Source: Patiria miniata
Taxonomy: Eukaryota > Echinodermata > Asteroidea > Valvatida > Asterinidae
Assembly: GCF_015706575.1 (NCBI RefSeq)
Contig: NW_024037063.1
Coordinates: 8,742,927 to 8,806,926, forward strand
Direction of reading: 5' to 3'
DNA length: 64,000 nucleotides
Shown here: piece after piece, positions 1 through 13,400 of the stretch
Layout of the letters: every line of letters begins with the position of its first letter
How positions within the stretch are numbered: position 1 is the stretch's first letter
Position numbers and translations under genes: made by a program
Notes under the pieces: generated by a model
What the model was told of the DNA's origin: nothing
Seen by the model: only the letters and a program-made list of their open reading frames with translations
The model's database searches: none

Positions 1-1099
1 ACAACAGAAACAGATGGGACGTATGCACGGAAACAGGAAAGTGTCAAGAGGAAACATGCCAGAGGCCACCAACGAGTATACTTCCCGCATGGAAGTGATG
101 CACCCGGCATACATCGGCAAGACCCAACAGTTTCCGCTGAAATCACGACAATAACCAAACAGCAAACCTCCGATTGCAAACACTCACCAACGATGGACGC
201 TGCGGGCACTGAAGATGAACAAGCCCCATATCAAACGTGCATCCCACGATGACATCCACCCCGATACATGGGAAAAGGAGGACTCTCACAAGCACAGAGA
301 ATACCTGCGATGAGATGGAACAACCAGCCAGCGAGCACGGTTCCTCGTCCACTAGACGGCTTAGTCAAGCCGAGGAGGCTGCAAAGCCATGGTTAGGTAA
401 ACGTTTTCCTGCTGGCATAAGGAACAGCGATGGGACAAATATGGAGCTCGTAAAACCTCTGAGGGGTAAGAATTGGCTGGACGACCAAGTAATCAATGAA
501 TTCATGAACATCTGTGCCTCACTGCCATATATTGCTAAGAGCTGGGCAAGAGCCTGCATTTTCCCAGTCCATTTTGCTGAGTGGCTTAGAAAAGGTGGGT
601 GAATGAAAGCGATGCAATGTCCAGCGACATTTGGATCATGCCTACCAATGTTGGAGGTTTACATTGGGTTTTAAGTTTTGTTGTGCATCCAGGAAAGCTG
701 GTGATATACTTGGATTCTCTTCATGGGTACGATGAACGGGCCATCTCTTCCGTCTTGCAGTTTGTTTCCTCCCGCTCCATGATTGTATCTGAGAGGCCCC
801 TGGTTTTGGAGGAGTGGTCCATTCATGGGTACGATGAACGGGCCATCTCTTCAGTCTTGCGATTTGTTTCCTCCTGCTCCATGATTGTATCTGAGAGGCC
901 CCTTGTTTTGGAGGAGTGGTCCATTCTGGCACCAACAGACATCCCACATCAGAACAACAGTTGGGATTATGGAGTTCATGTGTTACTTCGGTCCTTCATT
1001 GTGTGTAGCGGCCAGTACCCGATATACTCCCCACAGCATGACATGTCGGAAATTCGCAAATGGATTGCCTGCACAATCGTCGAGGAAAAGCGTTGTTAG
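1..1099 (+). pseudogene. Ulp1/SENP-like (C48) cysteine protease fragment, degenerate
   Basis: Translation from 237 contains WLDDQVINEF, typical of the start of the Ulp1/SENP fold. From about 599 a second frame carries IMPTNVGGLHWVL, whose His is the catalytic His position, then YLDSL (catalytic Asp), then HQNNSWDYGVHVL, which matches the Q-x6-DCGV active-site segment. The frame changes near 600, so the domain is split. The position normally held by the catalytic Cys is Tyr (TAT at the DYG). A 102-bp in-frame segment is duplicated in tandem (start points about 722 and 824), adding 34 residues between the Asp and the Gln. Frame 1 is also open from 1 to about 246 and may be upstream coding sequence. 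C48 domains occur in host SENPs and in several DNA-transposon groups, and I cannot tell which this was. It is probably dead. Confidence 0.6.
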
Positions 1100-2611
1100 C
1101 CCAAACGGAAAACTCAGAAACCCAGCATACTGACAACTACAGAGGAATTACGCCGCCATGCATCATCTTTTCGGGTCATGCGGATAGTGGTAGGCAGAGG
1201 TTTTCCAGAGGGCTTCACCTCAACACTCAGGTTTCTATGTCAGCCGACAGAGAATCTCTTCAGTTCTGATTTCTCTGTGTGTTGCCTTGGTGGGAATGTA
1301 TGCGCCCGAAGAACAACAGAACCATGGTGTTGTGTGAAGGTGATTGCCAGGACTGGTATCATGTCACTTGGTACCTGACTCAAATTGACTGAAAATGCAT
1401 GAAGTATGCTGTATCAATATCGCTGCATCGATATCTGTGAAGTTTTCACTAGGATTAAGCTTTACATTAAGCTCCACAAAAGTTCAGTGGGAACGTTCTT
1501 CGTTTCTTGGCAAATGTAAGGATGTGATCTGTCCTCCGTTGACATTTCTGCGCCAACTAAAAGACGATTCCCAAGATTCAATAAAAGCTGATTGTAAAGA
1601 CCATCCCATACTAGTTGTTCACTTTGGAACATGCAGCTAGGTCGTGATTATAGCCATTGGTCTTATCTATACTTTCACTTACACAAATACACAGCAAAGC
1701 CCTTCTTTTGATTTGGCAATAGCAAAGCACACGAGACACTCTAGACAATACCAAAGCATGGGATCATGAAAGTCAACTTATAAATAAAATTTAACAGAAA
1801 TTACATTCTGTTGGAAAACTTCTACATGATCCCTTCAGCATTTACAATGATACTGGAAATTCAGAAAACAAGCTTCAAAAGGGATCAGCTTGAATTTTAA
1901 TGGTTCATCTGAAAAATAATAATGATGTGGAAGGTTGAATGACAGAATCACCAATATGGATACTGGGGATGTTGATCTTGGCGAGTTGTTGTTTAGAGCC
2001 ACACGTTATGAATTTTTGTCAAGTATTTTGCGTGACTTTTGTGGTTAACTTGGTGACTTTGTGGTGAAATTGTAACATTGACAATACTTCCGCAGTGGGA
2101 CGCTTGTACGACAACACCAACATCCCAAATGTCAAGGGTCCAAAAAGGAGTTCTAGTGCCCCAGTTAGTGGGACTATATCCACCAGTCCTACTGGCAGTA
2201 GTATATTTCCACATGCAGTGCGCAATCCGGCAGGATATTTTGGTGACTGAATCAATGGAGATGGAGATGGGCAATGTTGGGTTTCTTGGTCAATGACAGA
2301 ATTGTGTTGCTCGGCATATAAGGATTAGCTTGGACCCTACTATCGCCAGACCATGTCCCAATGTTAAAAAGGTGATAAGTGGGGTCCAAGTTACTCGGAC
2401 TAGGGCATCAGGCAGTTTGAGGACTGGGGTGAAATCTGAAGATTTTGATAGGGGTACGAGTGAAAATGGTCAAAACAGGTTATTGGTATCGCCATGTACT
2501 CAAGATCCTAGGACCCTACTATTGCCTGACCATCTCCAAAAGTTGAGGGCAATTTGTAGAGTCCTAGTTACTCGGAGTCAGACTTGCAGTGGCTTGTACA
2601 TAGAGGGAAGT
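1100..2611. other. Intergenic sequence without recognised gene
   Basis: I see no convincing gene. Around 2,330-2,600 a diverged tandem duplication is visible: the phrases GGACCCTACTAT and AGTTACTCGGA each recur roughly 180 bp apart. Nothing else stands out. Confidence 0.5.
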
Positions 2612-3005
2612 CAAGTGATTTCAAAATGAGGCTAAAGACTAGACTTGTACTTGTCTATCCATGGTCCAACTGTTTTTACAAGACCATCAAGACTGACTTC
2701 TTCATTCATTGTCATTAGTCTGGTGCCTGACTATGGAGAAATTTGTAGAAATAGTGGCCTAGTACCCGACATCCTAGATATTTCTTTTGGCACAGTCAGC
2801 TGACAGTTGATTGATGCAGTACTGAAGAGTTGTTGGACTGGTTGTTTCTGATGCCAGTCTATTTTCTTGTATTGCATGTTTTCAGTACTTAAAATATAAG
2901 TTTTGGGACTCATACATGTCATACCATGGAGGAAGGAATCCATGCTCATACACACCATGTTCACAGAGTGACAGTATTGAGAGTCCTAATTTTCGAACTA
3001 GTGGC
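2612..3005 (+). repeat. Interspersed repeat A, copy 1
   Basis: This segment matches 6,175-6,830. Shared landmarks in the same order are GTGATTTCAAAATGAGGC, CCATGGTCCAACTG, CAGTCTATTTTCTTGTATTG, AAGTTTTGGGACTC and CAGTATTGAGAGTCC. It lacks the roughly 330-bp insert found in the other copy, so it shows the empty site of that insert. No coding content is seen. Confidence 0.7.
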
Positions 3006-3089
3006 AACATACCTTTAAATTATAACTAATGCGAGCACAAAGCGTTGACCGCGTTCAGTTTAACCAATTTTTTGAGCAAAAATCATCAG

Positions 3090-3290
3090 AAAAAATTTTG
3101 CAACCTGATACCACTTCCGCGATTGTGGAGAGTCAAGAACATTTTTTAAGTAACATTAGGCATATTTCCTAACAAAACTGGAAATTTTTTTAGTCCCAGA
3201 TTCATGTCTTATCATCATTTTGGCAATGAATGACCTTCATTGAGATGATATATGAAGAAAAAAGTGGCGTCAGGTTGCAACTTTTTTTCC
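3090..3290 (+). mobile_element. MITE family B, copy 1 (about 200 bp)
   Basis: It begins near TTGCAACCTGATACCACTTC and ends AAGTGGCGTCAGGTTGCAAC, an imperfect terminal inverted repeat (TIR). The middle (CCCAGATTCATGTCTTATCA) is shared with 23,455-23,633. A third copy lies at about 55,031-55,190 in the opposite orientation. Three copies with the same ends argue for a small non-autonomous DNA transposon. Confidence 0.65.
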
Positions 3291-3795
3291 AAATCGTCAT
3301 TTAAATTTCCAGATTGGGGATACTCATGTCCGATAGGCTGTTGACGTCCTCTCTTGAGTAACTAACGACTGTGTTTAACTTTATAGAAGTGAACTTTGAA
3401 ACGAAAGAATACGAAAAAGGCCCCAATACATCCACTGTGCATGTTCAGTGCAGTGCCAGAACAATAGCAAAAAAAAAAAAAAAAATCGGGGATGGTTCAT
3501 GATACACGCCATGTGCCGATCGTGATGTATATCTGGAACTTTAATTACTAACCATGCTAACCGGTTTAATAAAAAATCTTCCAGAGCCGTGAATTAAAAA
3601 GAAAAGGTGTTCCTCTGGTGGCAGCATGATCGGCCAATAGCGTCATGATCGACCAATAGTGCTGCGCGATCGCCCCATTGTACACATTGACCAATCGCAC
3701 CTAATACACTACTGCCAAATAATAATGTCAAGGAAACAAACATTTCCGTACCTATAAGGTTAGTTTGCCAATGCAATGGTTATGGCAGTTTGGTA

Positions 3796-3983
3796 AATAA
3801 GCACTTTCACAGTAATATGCGGCATCTTGTTCACGGGGCAAAAAGAGCAACGTGAGGGGCATATTGGAATGAACACATGATGACTTGGAAACGCAAAATT
3901 TTTGATTGACGTGCGTGCTCAGTAAGGGGCTTTCTTTTTGCCCCGTGAACAAGATGGCCCATATTACCATGAAAGTGCTTATT
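3796..3983. mobile_element. Foldback/MITE with about 50-bp inverted ends
   Basis: AATAAGCACTTTCAC at the left and GTGAAAGTGCTTATT at the right begin long inverted arms. The arms include CATCTTGTTCACGGGGC and its complement GCCCCGTGAACAAGATG, separated by roughly 80 bp. It lies about 180 bp upstream of the PM20D1-like start codon. Confidence 0.6.
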
Positions 3984-4167
3984 CCTTCAAAAAATGGAGG
4001 AAACGAGACAGTGACCTCGCATCACATTGTAGTGTCGCAAGCGCTGCTCTTGGCCTCGGGGGGGAAAATACTGAAGCATCGGCCTGAAAGTAAATGACTT
4101 GATTTCTTTACGAAGTTGTTTGTTTCTTCCCATATTTCAGAAGTGACGTTGATACCATTCCACCAGA
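3984..4167 (+). promoter_or_regulatory. Probable 5' leader of the PM20D1-like gene
   Basis: A pyrimidine tract ending TTTCTTCCCATATTTCAG at 4,140 looks like a 3' splice site 27 bp before the ATG, so a 5' untranslated exon may be spliced in here. No TATA box or matching donor could be pinned down, so the promoter is not located. Confidence 0.3.
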
Positions 4168-4420
4168 ATGTTCCTCAGCATTCTCTCTGCTGCTACTGCC
4201 GGCCTCGGTGGTCTGGTTGCCATTTTAGTCCTGCGTGCCATCACGGTGAAGTCAAAGCAACCAAAGCCGTCCAGTCTGGCTCCGGATACTTCCCCTTTTG
4301 ACGGCAATGGGAAGATAGTTAGCAATCTGCAAGAGGCCATCAGGTACGAGACCATCTCTCGGATGCCAGGTGATATCAACTACAGTGAGATTTTGAAGTT
4401 TCATGCTTTCTTGCAGAAAG
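4168..4420 (+). CDS. PM20D1: PM20D1-like exon 1 (start, signal/anchor)
   Basis: It encodes the N-terminal hydrophobic segment and the start of the catalytic domain. The first ATG of the frame is used; it follows a short leader and is directly succeeded by the hydrophobic run. The donor is AAAG|GTAAGT, leaving phase 1. Confidence 0.88.
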
Positions 4421-7400
4421 GTAAGTGTGGCATGTAAGCTGATTGCAATCTCAAAATGTTGTTGTTTGACTACTTATAAATAGAGATAGCTGTTCAATAA
4501 TGTGCATGCATACGAATTGTGTGTTCTGGTAAAAAGTATACACACAAGTATAAAACTAGATGAAAAATTACAAAATCTTTAAATATATATATTACCTTCA
4601 AAATTGTCTTGGAAAACGTTGTTTTCTTAAGAAAGACTGCTTGCCAGATTTCATATTCTATGAGTATAATACAGCCTATGACTGTTAAAACCTTAACACG
4701 AAACTCAAGAAAAACTTCAGAATGTTCAAGTGAAAGTACGATTTCATTGAGACTTCCAGCTCTGTGTTTGGTATATTTGTGATTGCAGTAATGCCAAGTA
4801 CGTTTTGCTTAAAAAGCAGTGATAATCAAACCCAGTTTTAGGAGCACACAATCAAAAAAACAATGAGAAAATTTCAATCAATTCAAATCTGAGTGTTGCT
4901 AATAATGTGAAATGAATGGCTCGTGAAAGGGAGAAACGAATAGCAGAGTTGTAACGAGTCACTGATTTTTGTGACTCGAGTCGAGTCGAGTCATTTTAAA
5001 GAAGTGACTCGAGTCGAGTCGAGTCATTAGGTCAACAAGGTCGAGTCGAGTCGAGTCACAGAGTGTGGTCGAGTCGAGTCGAGTCAAGTCAAGTATTTAG
5101 CTCGAGTCAATTCGAGTCACAAATATTTGAACACTAAATTACAATAAAAAGCAACAAACACAAGAGAGAAAGAATACAAGGCACCAGTCTATTACGGAAA
5201 TCCAAAGACATAAAGTATGCTGTATGGTACCCAACCAACAGTTTCCATTGCTAGCTCACGTCACAGATAAGAAGATGTGAAACTTCGGTCTTATAACTGG
5301 TTTGGCTTCGGGTCTAGATTTTGTTGTTCGCTGATCGCTGACAACGTTAAAAGCTAATTGCATTATACAAAACTGTTTCTGATTATTTAAAGGTGGGCCC
5401 GTCCATATCCATTTTTTTGTGTGAAATCGGGACATGAATTTAGCCAGCGTTCCACCAAGAACTTCAAAATCGCCCGAAACCAATGATGAAACCACGGATT
5501 GAGAAATGCGTTTTAAGTCTGGTTCCGGGTTTAGCATTACATGCTATAGAACCACAAGGTGGGAGTCCGCGACACGGTGTATGTTTGTTGTTTCATTATG
5601 GAGGAAGAAAACAGACTGCCGCTGTATATAAACGTACATTATTCGCGAACAATAACGTGACGTGAACAAAAAATGGCAACGCGAACGGCGCAGCGTAAGT
5701 CATTGCAAATATTTTTCGCAAGTAAGTTATGCTTTTATTTTGGGACTCGAGTCTTATTAGCCTTCCTCGAGTCGAGTCGAGTCATTCTGATGAGGGACTC
5801 GAGTCGAGTCGAGTCATTTGCTTGCAGTGACTCGAGTCGAGTCGAGTCATTTACCCATCGGGACTTGAGTCGAGTCGAGTCGCCAAAAAATGTGACTCGA
5901 GTCGGACTCGAGTCGAGTCATTGACTCGAGTCATTACAACTCTGACGAATAGTTGGGAATGTCAGATTCGGTTGTTTTTCGAGACTGGGACCTGGAGTGC
6001 TCTGAAATGTGCAAAACTAAATCAGGCCAACTTTACTCAGTCTTTAGCAAGCAAATTTCTCCACAAATTTCAGTGGGCAAAGAAAAGGTCCTCATTATTT
6101 CACCAACCAAGTTTGCAGACTCAATTCAATTTTTAAAGGAGACATTTCTTCAATATTTTGCACATGAGAAGAAATCAAGTGATTTCAAAATGAGGCTAAA
6201 GACTAGACTGGTACATGTCTAGCCATGGTCCAACTGCTTGAAAAGATTGACCTCTTCATTCAGTGCCATTAGTCTTGTGGCTGACTACGGAGAACTGTGT
6301 AGTATAAAGTGACTACATTGTAGTTCCCGGTTCATGCCACATGTTTCTTTTGACACAGTTGATTGCTGCAATGCTGAAGGGGTGTTGGACTAGTTGTTTC
6401 AGGTGCCAGTCTATTTTCTTGTATTGCATGTTTTCAATACCTTATTAACCCTTACTCTCTGAGGGTAGTTTACTGCGTGTCAGTTGGTTATGCCAATGCC
6501 CTCCAGCTGCAGTTTATTGGCAGATAGTTTGTCTTAACAGTGAAGGCTCCAATTGGCAGGAGTTGGAGGCCCTGGAGGGTGCCTGATACTGACCAGCTGG
6601 GGGCACTCACTTTGTTATCAGAGGACTCTCATTGTTCTCTGTGGCATGTATTGGAGTGCCTGTCCAGTTACCCTTGAAATGACATGGCAGATATTGGAGG
6701 GCCATGCAAAAAACATATGCCATTTTCTTAAGGCACATAATGGCATGCGTTGGAGGGTCCAGTTGGGTAAGGGTTAAGTTTTGGGACTCTCATACACAGT
6801 ATTGAGAGTCCCAAATTTTTGGACTAGTTGTTTTCTTATTGTTGAAACGTTAAGTTCCAGTGAAAAAGAAGACAAAAGAAGGTAGTAATAAGAAATTACT
6901 CATTTTTTTAAATTTTTTTATTTGTTACACTTACAGTACATCCACCCCTGACAAAATGGTGAACATTTTACAGGAGTGTTAAAAATTTAAATAATAACCT
7001 TCATAACGTTACTCAAAACTGTCTTGGTTTGCATTCCACAGCTTTTCCAAGGGTCCACAGTTCCCCATTGGTCAAGAGAGAAGTCATCGTATCTTACAGC
7101 TTACTCTACACAGTTGAAGGAACTGACCCCTCTCTCAAGTCTTATATTCTGGCGGCCCACATGGACGTAGTGCCTGTGGAGGGCCAGGATTGGGACGTAC
7201 CACCGTTTGAAGGGAGGATACAGGACGGTTGCATCTATGGGAGGGGCACTATTGATGACAAACATTCCTTAATGGTAATTGTAGCCTTTCAAAAAACCTT
7301 AAACCTAACCCCTACCCCCACCCCTACCGCTACCTTACCCTTACCCGTATCGCTACTGCTACCCTATACCCCTACCCAGTCCTGCTGATTCGAGGTGTGC

Positions 7401-10400
7401 GATTGCACCCCCATGCCATCGCACGCCTAAAAGCTTCCCGAGAAGTGTGAATAATTGCACGCCTGAATTTCCCTGGACCACAGAATCACACACCTAGAAA
7501 ATCACACACCTTCAAAAACCACACGCCTAGAAAAATCCGGGTGTGCCTTTTTCCACATGCCTGTGATTTTCAAATCAGAAGGACTGCCTACCGCTAACTC
7601 TATACCCCTACCGCTACCCCTACCGCTACCCCTACCGCCACCCCTACCCCTACCCAAACGTAACCCTCACCCTAACCATAACCATAAAGCAAGCTTAGAA
7701 CCCTCACTCTAACTCTAACCCTAACCATGCATCCATGTGAAGGTTGCTATTGACAAGCATTCAGTAATGGTAAAGGTACGGTTTTACCATATCTCTAACC
7801 CTTTTCAGGTATTCTTCAGGTACCCTGTAACTCTAAAAACATTTGCACTAAAGCTGTTGGATGAGCTAAGGAGTTTAAATTTTCGTGATATGTGGCTTTA
7901 GAAACGATATCATGCTTCTACCCAGAAATGTCACAAACATGTCAAGAGAACACATATGTCACCATTTCAGAGAAAATTATGTAAATGAAGGTATGACATC
8001 AGGGCCATAGCCAGCCTGGTGGAAGGGGAGGGTCTTTTTACCATGAAGTGGACCTTTTCACCATAAAGTAGACCTTATCATGTGTAATAAACAGTTGATT
8101 ATGCATGGAAATGCATTTTAATGTCCCTTAACCCTACCCCCCTAGGCCCTTTTTGCTAAGAACCATCCTCAATCCTCCAAAATCCTCCAAAATTTTGCAA
8201 CTCCGCCTAAATTTTTCAAAATTGTCAGACAGTCCTGCCTCAAAATGTTTTCATCGTCAATCCTCCAAAATCCTCCTCATCCCAAAATTTTGCACTCGTG
8301 TTTAAATGAAGGATAACCAACGCCAAATCCTTCAAAATCATCAGACAGTCCTGCCTCAAAATGCATTCATCCTCAATCCTCCAAAATCCTCTTGTGCTTC
8401 AATCACCATTCATCCTCAATCCTCCAAAATCCTCATGTGCTTCAATCACCATTCATCCTCAATCCTCCAGAATCCTCATTTGATTCAATCACCATTCATC
8501 CTCAATCCTCTAGAATCCTCCAAACCTGCCAGGAGGATTTTGGAGGAGTGAGGTGGGTTAGGGTTAATTCCACATCCCCTACTTAAAGGCAAAATTTTAC
8601 TGTCGCAAATAGGCTAGATCGATTGCTTGTGGTCCAATTAGTAAAACTACTGAAATTCGTGAGGGTAGGATAAGGTAAAATTGGGGTTAGGGGTCATTAA
8701 AGATGGGAAAAAATGTGTGCACAAGTCTATGGGAAGACCCAATTATCGGTAAACAATATTATTATTATTATTTTTTGTTTTACCTTCTTGTCTGTGCCTG
8801 TCTGTTTCTGAATGTGTCTAGGGAATCATGGAGGCCCTGGAGTCTCGGCTTGAAAGAGGAGAGAAGCCAGTCCGGCCCCTGTATCTGTGCTTCGGGCATG
8901 ATGAAGAGGTAAGATTCAGTGGAAAGAAAACAACAACTAAATTTAAGCCTAAAAGAATCAGATTTTGGGGTCTTAAAAAGGGAGGGGGGATCAATCCCCT
9001 CCCCTTGTTTTCTCTCTTAATTGACTCACTAATTGTTATGAGTTTTTTTGTATGTTGCAGTCACGTTGAGAACATATGTGATGCGATCAAGCTAAATGAG
9101 TTGTTTGTCGACCCTGGTCAAAAATGTTTTATTACAGATTTGAAAAGAGCACCATCTCAGCATTATTGCTGTGAAAACCGCATGCTGATACCATCTTGAG
9201 TTGAAAAATTATGAAAGTTGGAAAACCAAGAGATGTGATGAAATGATTGATGAAGTGGCCCTATTTTGGCCTGTATCTCCAAATAAAAATTCCCGACAAA
9301 CGACTCATTTAGCTTGATCGCATCACATAAATGCAAAGTTTTAGCTCTATTGGTCAAAATATTTTGTAATTATAATGATTGATATTGGTCAATGGAAAAC
9401 AAACTATTTTTGAGTACCCCAAGTTGATAAATATGACGATTTGCCTAATGGCAAAATACCATCTGCTGTAATCCTGGCCAATCCAGTTAGCCAATTCCAG
9501 TCTTTCTGTCCAATCTGTACGAGACCTTCACAAGACCAGACAGGAGACCAATTGCAGAGGAAGTGAAAGACCAGCCACAAGGCATGAACAGTGGCAAAGG
9601 CATGCCTCTGTTGCAGTTCATTTGAATAGCTTGTGACTTGAATTGAGACTGAACGTCTTGTGCTGGTCTTGTGATGGTCTTGCCTGGTCTTGCGATGGTC
9701 TTGAGATTGTCTTGCGATGGTCTTGTGATGGTCTTGTGCTGGTCTTGTGATGGTCATGTGTTGGTCTTGCGATGGTCATGTGATGGTCTTGTGATGGTCT
9801 TGTGATGGTCTTGTGATGGTCTTGTGCTGGTCTTGTGATGGTCTTGTGATGGTCTTGGGATGGTCTTGCGATGGTCTTGTGCTGGTCTTGTGATGGTCTT
9901 GTGTTGGTCTTGGGATGGTCTTGTGTTGGTCTTGGGATGGTCTTGTGATGGTCTTGTGATGGTCTTGTGATGGTCTTGTGATGGACTTGCGTTGGTCTTG
10001 CGATGGTCTTGTGCTGGTCTTGTGCTGGTCTTGTGCTGGTCTTGCGATGGTCTTGCGATGGTCTTGTGATGGTCTTGTGATGGTCTTGCGATGGTGTTGT
10101 GGGGTTTTCAACTAAAACACTGATCCGTACCCAAGGTGGGCGGTGTGGACGGTGCATTCAACATTGGCAAGACCCTCCTAGGGCGTGGTGTAGAGGCAGA
10201 GTTCCTACTGGACGAGGGGTACACCATCCTGCAAGACGTCATCAAGCACGTCAGTCGTCCGGTCGGGCTGATCGGGGTCTCGGAGAAAGGCAGACTGAAT
10301 GTGAAACTGAGCGTGGACAGTGCCAATACAGGCCACTCCTCCATGCCACCCGCTGAGACTAACATTGGAATCTTAGCCAACGCAGTTTCAAAGTGAGCAC

Positions 10401-13400
10401 GAGTAGCATGTGACCCAACAAAAACCAAACAAATTGAATCACAAGTTCTAGAGCTACTTTTGGAGGTATGAACTCCGTGCACAAGTGCCCTATTAAACGG
10501 TTTGGAGAGTTTGGGGAAACCACTGGAAGGGACATTTGAACGCACTTCTGGTGACGCCTGATGCTCACGCAAGTGCTAAGGCTTTTTGCCAATTCAGAAT
10601 CAAATCAGTTCCCGCCATAAGCATGTGACCTGGTATGCGCATGTCTCGTCCATTGGGCTCTCAAAAGGGCCATCTACTATTTGTGCACAGAGTCCATCCG
10701 CCTTTACACACATTTTGGCTAAAGCAATTCCATGTAAACACTACATTTTCACCGACAAAAAAAGTAACTGCATGTTGACAATTCCACTGAATTACAAACC
10801 TCAATGTCAAAATTCCAAAATAGTCATATACAAAAAACCATTGGTCTTTATCAGAATTGAATTCACTTTATGATGAAAACTATAATTATGCACACGATTT
10901 ACTAAAATTGTCCAAAATGTACATCTGACACTCTGGAACTGTCCACGTACTAATTCATCATCATCACCTTCAAAATCTGCATCATCATCATTATCATCAT
11001 CGAAATATTCGTCATTATCGTGTCTCCTGTCCGAAAGGCGCGGAGCGCCAGAGATCTCTTTTCCGGGCGTCATTTGATGTCGCTGTTACATAGTCAAGTC
11101 ATACATGTATTTGGTTAAGGTCTTCTACGATGGAACTGTATCTCAGCCAGCGTGTATGAGGCTTGCCAACAGAACATTCCAACTTAGCACCGTCGATACT
11201 AGAATTTTCAATAATCGATATATCTGAAATCCAATATTGAGAATATTAGATATTGATTATATCAAGTAAAAGTTAAAGATCATAAAGATGACACCTGAAA
11301 TCTCAAGTCCCAATTTTCTCTGGTGCATATTGCTTAAACTTTTTAAAACAGATCTCAGCACTGACAGTTTGTCCAGAACGGGCGGTATCTTTTGAGGTTT
11401 TACATTGGGGAGACCGCAAATTCCAGCAAACGCAGAGCACAAAGCAACGCCGCTTGGCATTTCGAAAGGGTTTTTTTAGTCACAAGTACAAGTTGCCACC
11501 GAGTTTTATTTTATCAAACAGCAAATGTTAAACACAAAGTAAAAGCCCAAACGTGAGATTTATATTGATGATAATCTGACGCATTTTCGATATCATTTCT
11601 CAATTTCAAAAATTTCGATATTTTGATATGACAAAAAAATTGCTGTCAGCTATAGCGATATCAAAATATTATTGAATAATTGAGTAATATCGCTTAATCG
11701 GCGGTGCTTAATTCCAACTTGCTGATTTTGGGTCAACATTAAGTCTAAGATGATCCTTGTTGGATGATTGGAGGGAGTCGTAATACCTGTCAAAACCAAC
11801 AGAGTTACAAGAAGGTAGAGTGTTCAGTTTGTAAGGCTTCTGCATTATTCGTCGCAATTCCTAGTTTGTTGTCTGGCTGTCTGATGTTTTCAGTGGTTCT
11901 AAGGGCTCTTCTCGTTTCAAAGTCACTAAGTCAATGAGCCTGGGTCTTATTGATGGCCCATGTTTCTGCTCCACACAGCAATACTGACAACACGCTTGCA
12001 TTGTAGATGCGCAGCTTTGTCTGGTGACTGATGTTGTGATGGCGCCAGAGGGGTTTCCAGAGGGACTTCACATTCCTGAAACCAGTCCCCCACGTCTGCC
12101 ATCTCCGTGAGGATCTCTCCAGTGACACTCACTGTGGAGCCTAGGCACCGGTATACAACAGGTTTCCACAAACTCGACATCTTGGTTGTTGATGTGGAAT
12201 GGGTCCTTCACCAACAAACATGAGTCTCTGAACTGCTGAGCTCTTGGCTGAGTTTGGTGGCCTCTTTGGGGAAGATGGAGAGGGCAGTGTGGACGTCTTC
12301 AACACTGGTGGCAAACAAGGCCCTGTCGTCAGCAAATGCCAGGTCTTTGAGGCTGTAGTCATTCAGGGTCACACCAGGGATACGCAAGGCAATGATAGGC
12401 ATCACATGGTCAATGAGGACATTGCAGTGGTCAGGTGCTGCAATACAATCCTGGCAAACTCTGGAATTTATGCAGAACCAGTCAGTGTCTCTGTCATTGA
12501 CTCTGACACAGTCTTGGAGTTGTCGTAGATCGCAGCAAAATGGTTGACTTGTTTCCGGCTAGACTGGTTCTAGATCTCTGTAGGGCTAGCCATACAGAGC
12601 GTTCAACGGAGTCAAAGGCAGCTTTGAGGTCGACGAAGGCAATGGCCATATCTCCGTGTTTGCAAAATTTGCAGGCCTTCTCGATATTAAGGAGGCAAAT
12701 GGTTGCTATGTGATTTGCCATCTGACAGTGATATTGGGCTGTGATAATGGGATCTAGCAATCAGCTGGAATCATGTATTTGATGTTGCTTGGGGCTAGGA
12801 TTGGCCTTCACTTTCAATTTGACATGGGCGACAAGCAAGCAGTGGTCTGTGTTGCCAAGCTCTATCTGCCCCACGGTAGACCAGCACTGATGGATGGAGT
12901 GAAGCCAGCATCTGGACACAAGGACATAATCTAACATGTCTAAGACCTTCTTGGTGGTGCCATCATTGCTGTACCTGGTCCAGTGGCAGATCCTCTTTTT
13001 GGGGTGCCAGGTGTCTTCTACACAGTGGCTTGTTACCTTGCGCAGCAGGAATGCATCTTCACTATTGCCGTTCGTAGTGGTATCAGCAAATTGTGTCCCA
13101 ACAGCACTTCTGCAGTTGTCATGGGTATTTAAGATGCTGCGCTGGGATCCATGAGGACCAGGGAGATGTCATGGGGTGGCTCATGGTTATTTTGGAATTT
13201 GTTAAAGTACTTGTCCTTTACTTGCATTTGGGGAGTGTGGCCTAGTGGTTAGGGTTTGTTACTCATGATAAGAGGGTCAGGGGTTCAAATCCAGCTGCTG
13301 GTCATATGTTGTGTCCTTGGGCAAGCCACTGAATCCCCACTTGCCTCTCTCCACCTAGGAGTATAAATGGGTACCGGCATTAACTGGGGATTAACCTGCG

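Larger units (their letters stand above)
8950..10570 (+). repeat. Duplicated block, copy 1 (intron 3 part, exon 4a, intron 4 part)
   Basis: This is homologous to 13,730-14,540. Shared landmarks are CTCCCCTTGTTTT, ACCAATTGTTATGA or its variant, CCAATTCCAGTCTTTCTGT, the whole of exon 4, and GGACATTTGAACGCA-like sequence downstream of the donor. Copy 1 carries an extra segment of about 600 bp, including a minisatellite, just before the exon. The block is an ordinary segmental duplication inside the gene. Confidence 0.8.

Noticed and set aside
9618-10157. Long minus-strand open frames rich in HKT, SQD and RPS repeats
   Set aside because: They are translations of the 11-bp minisatellite. Any frame without a stop in the unit stays open. 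No promoter or homology.
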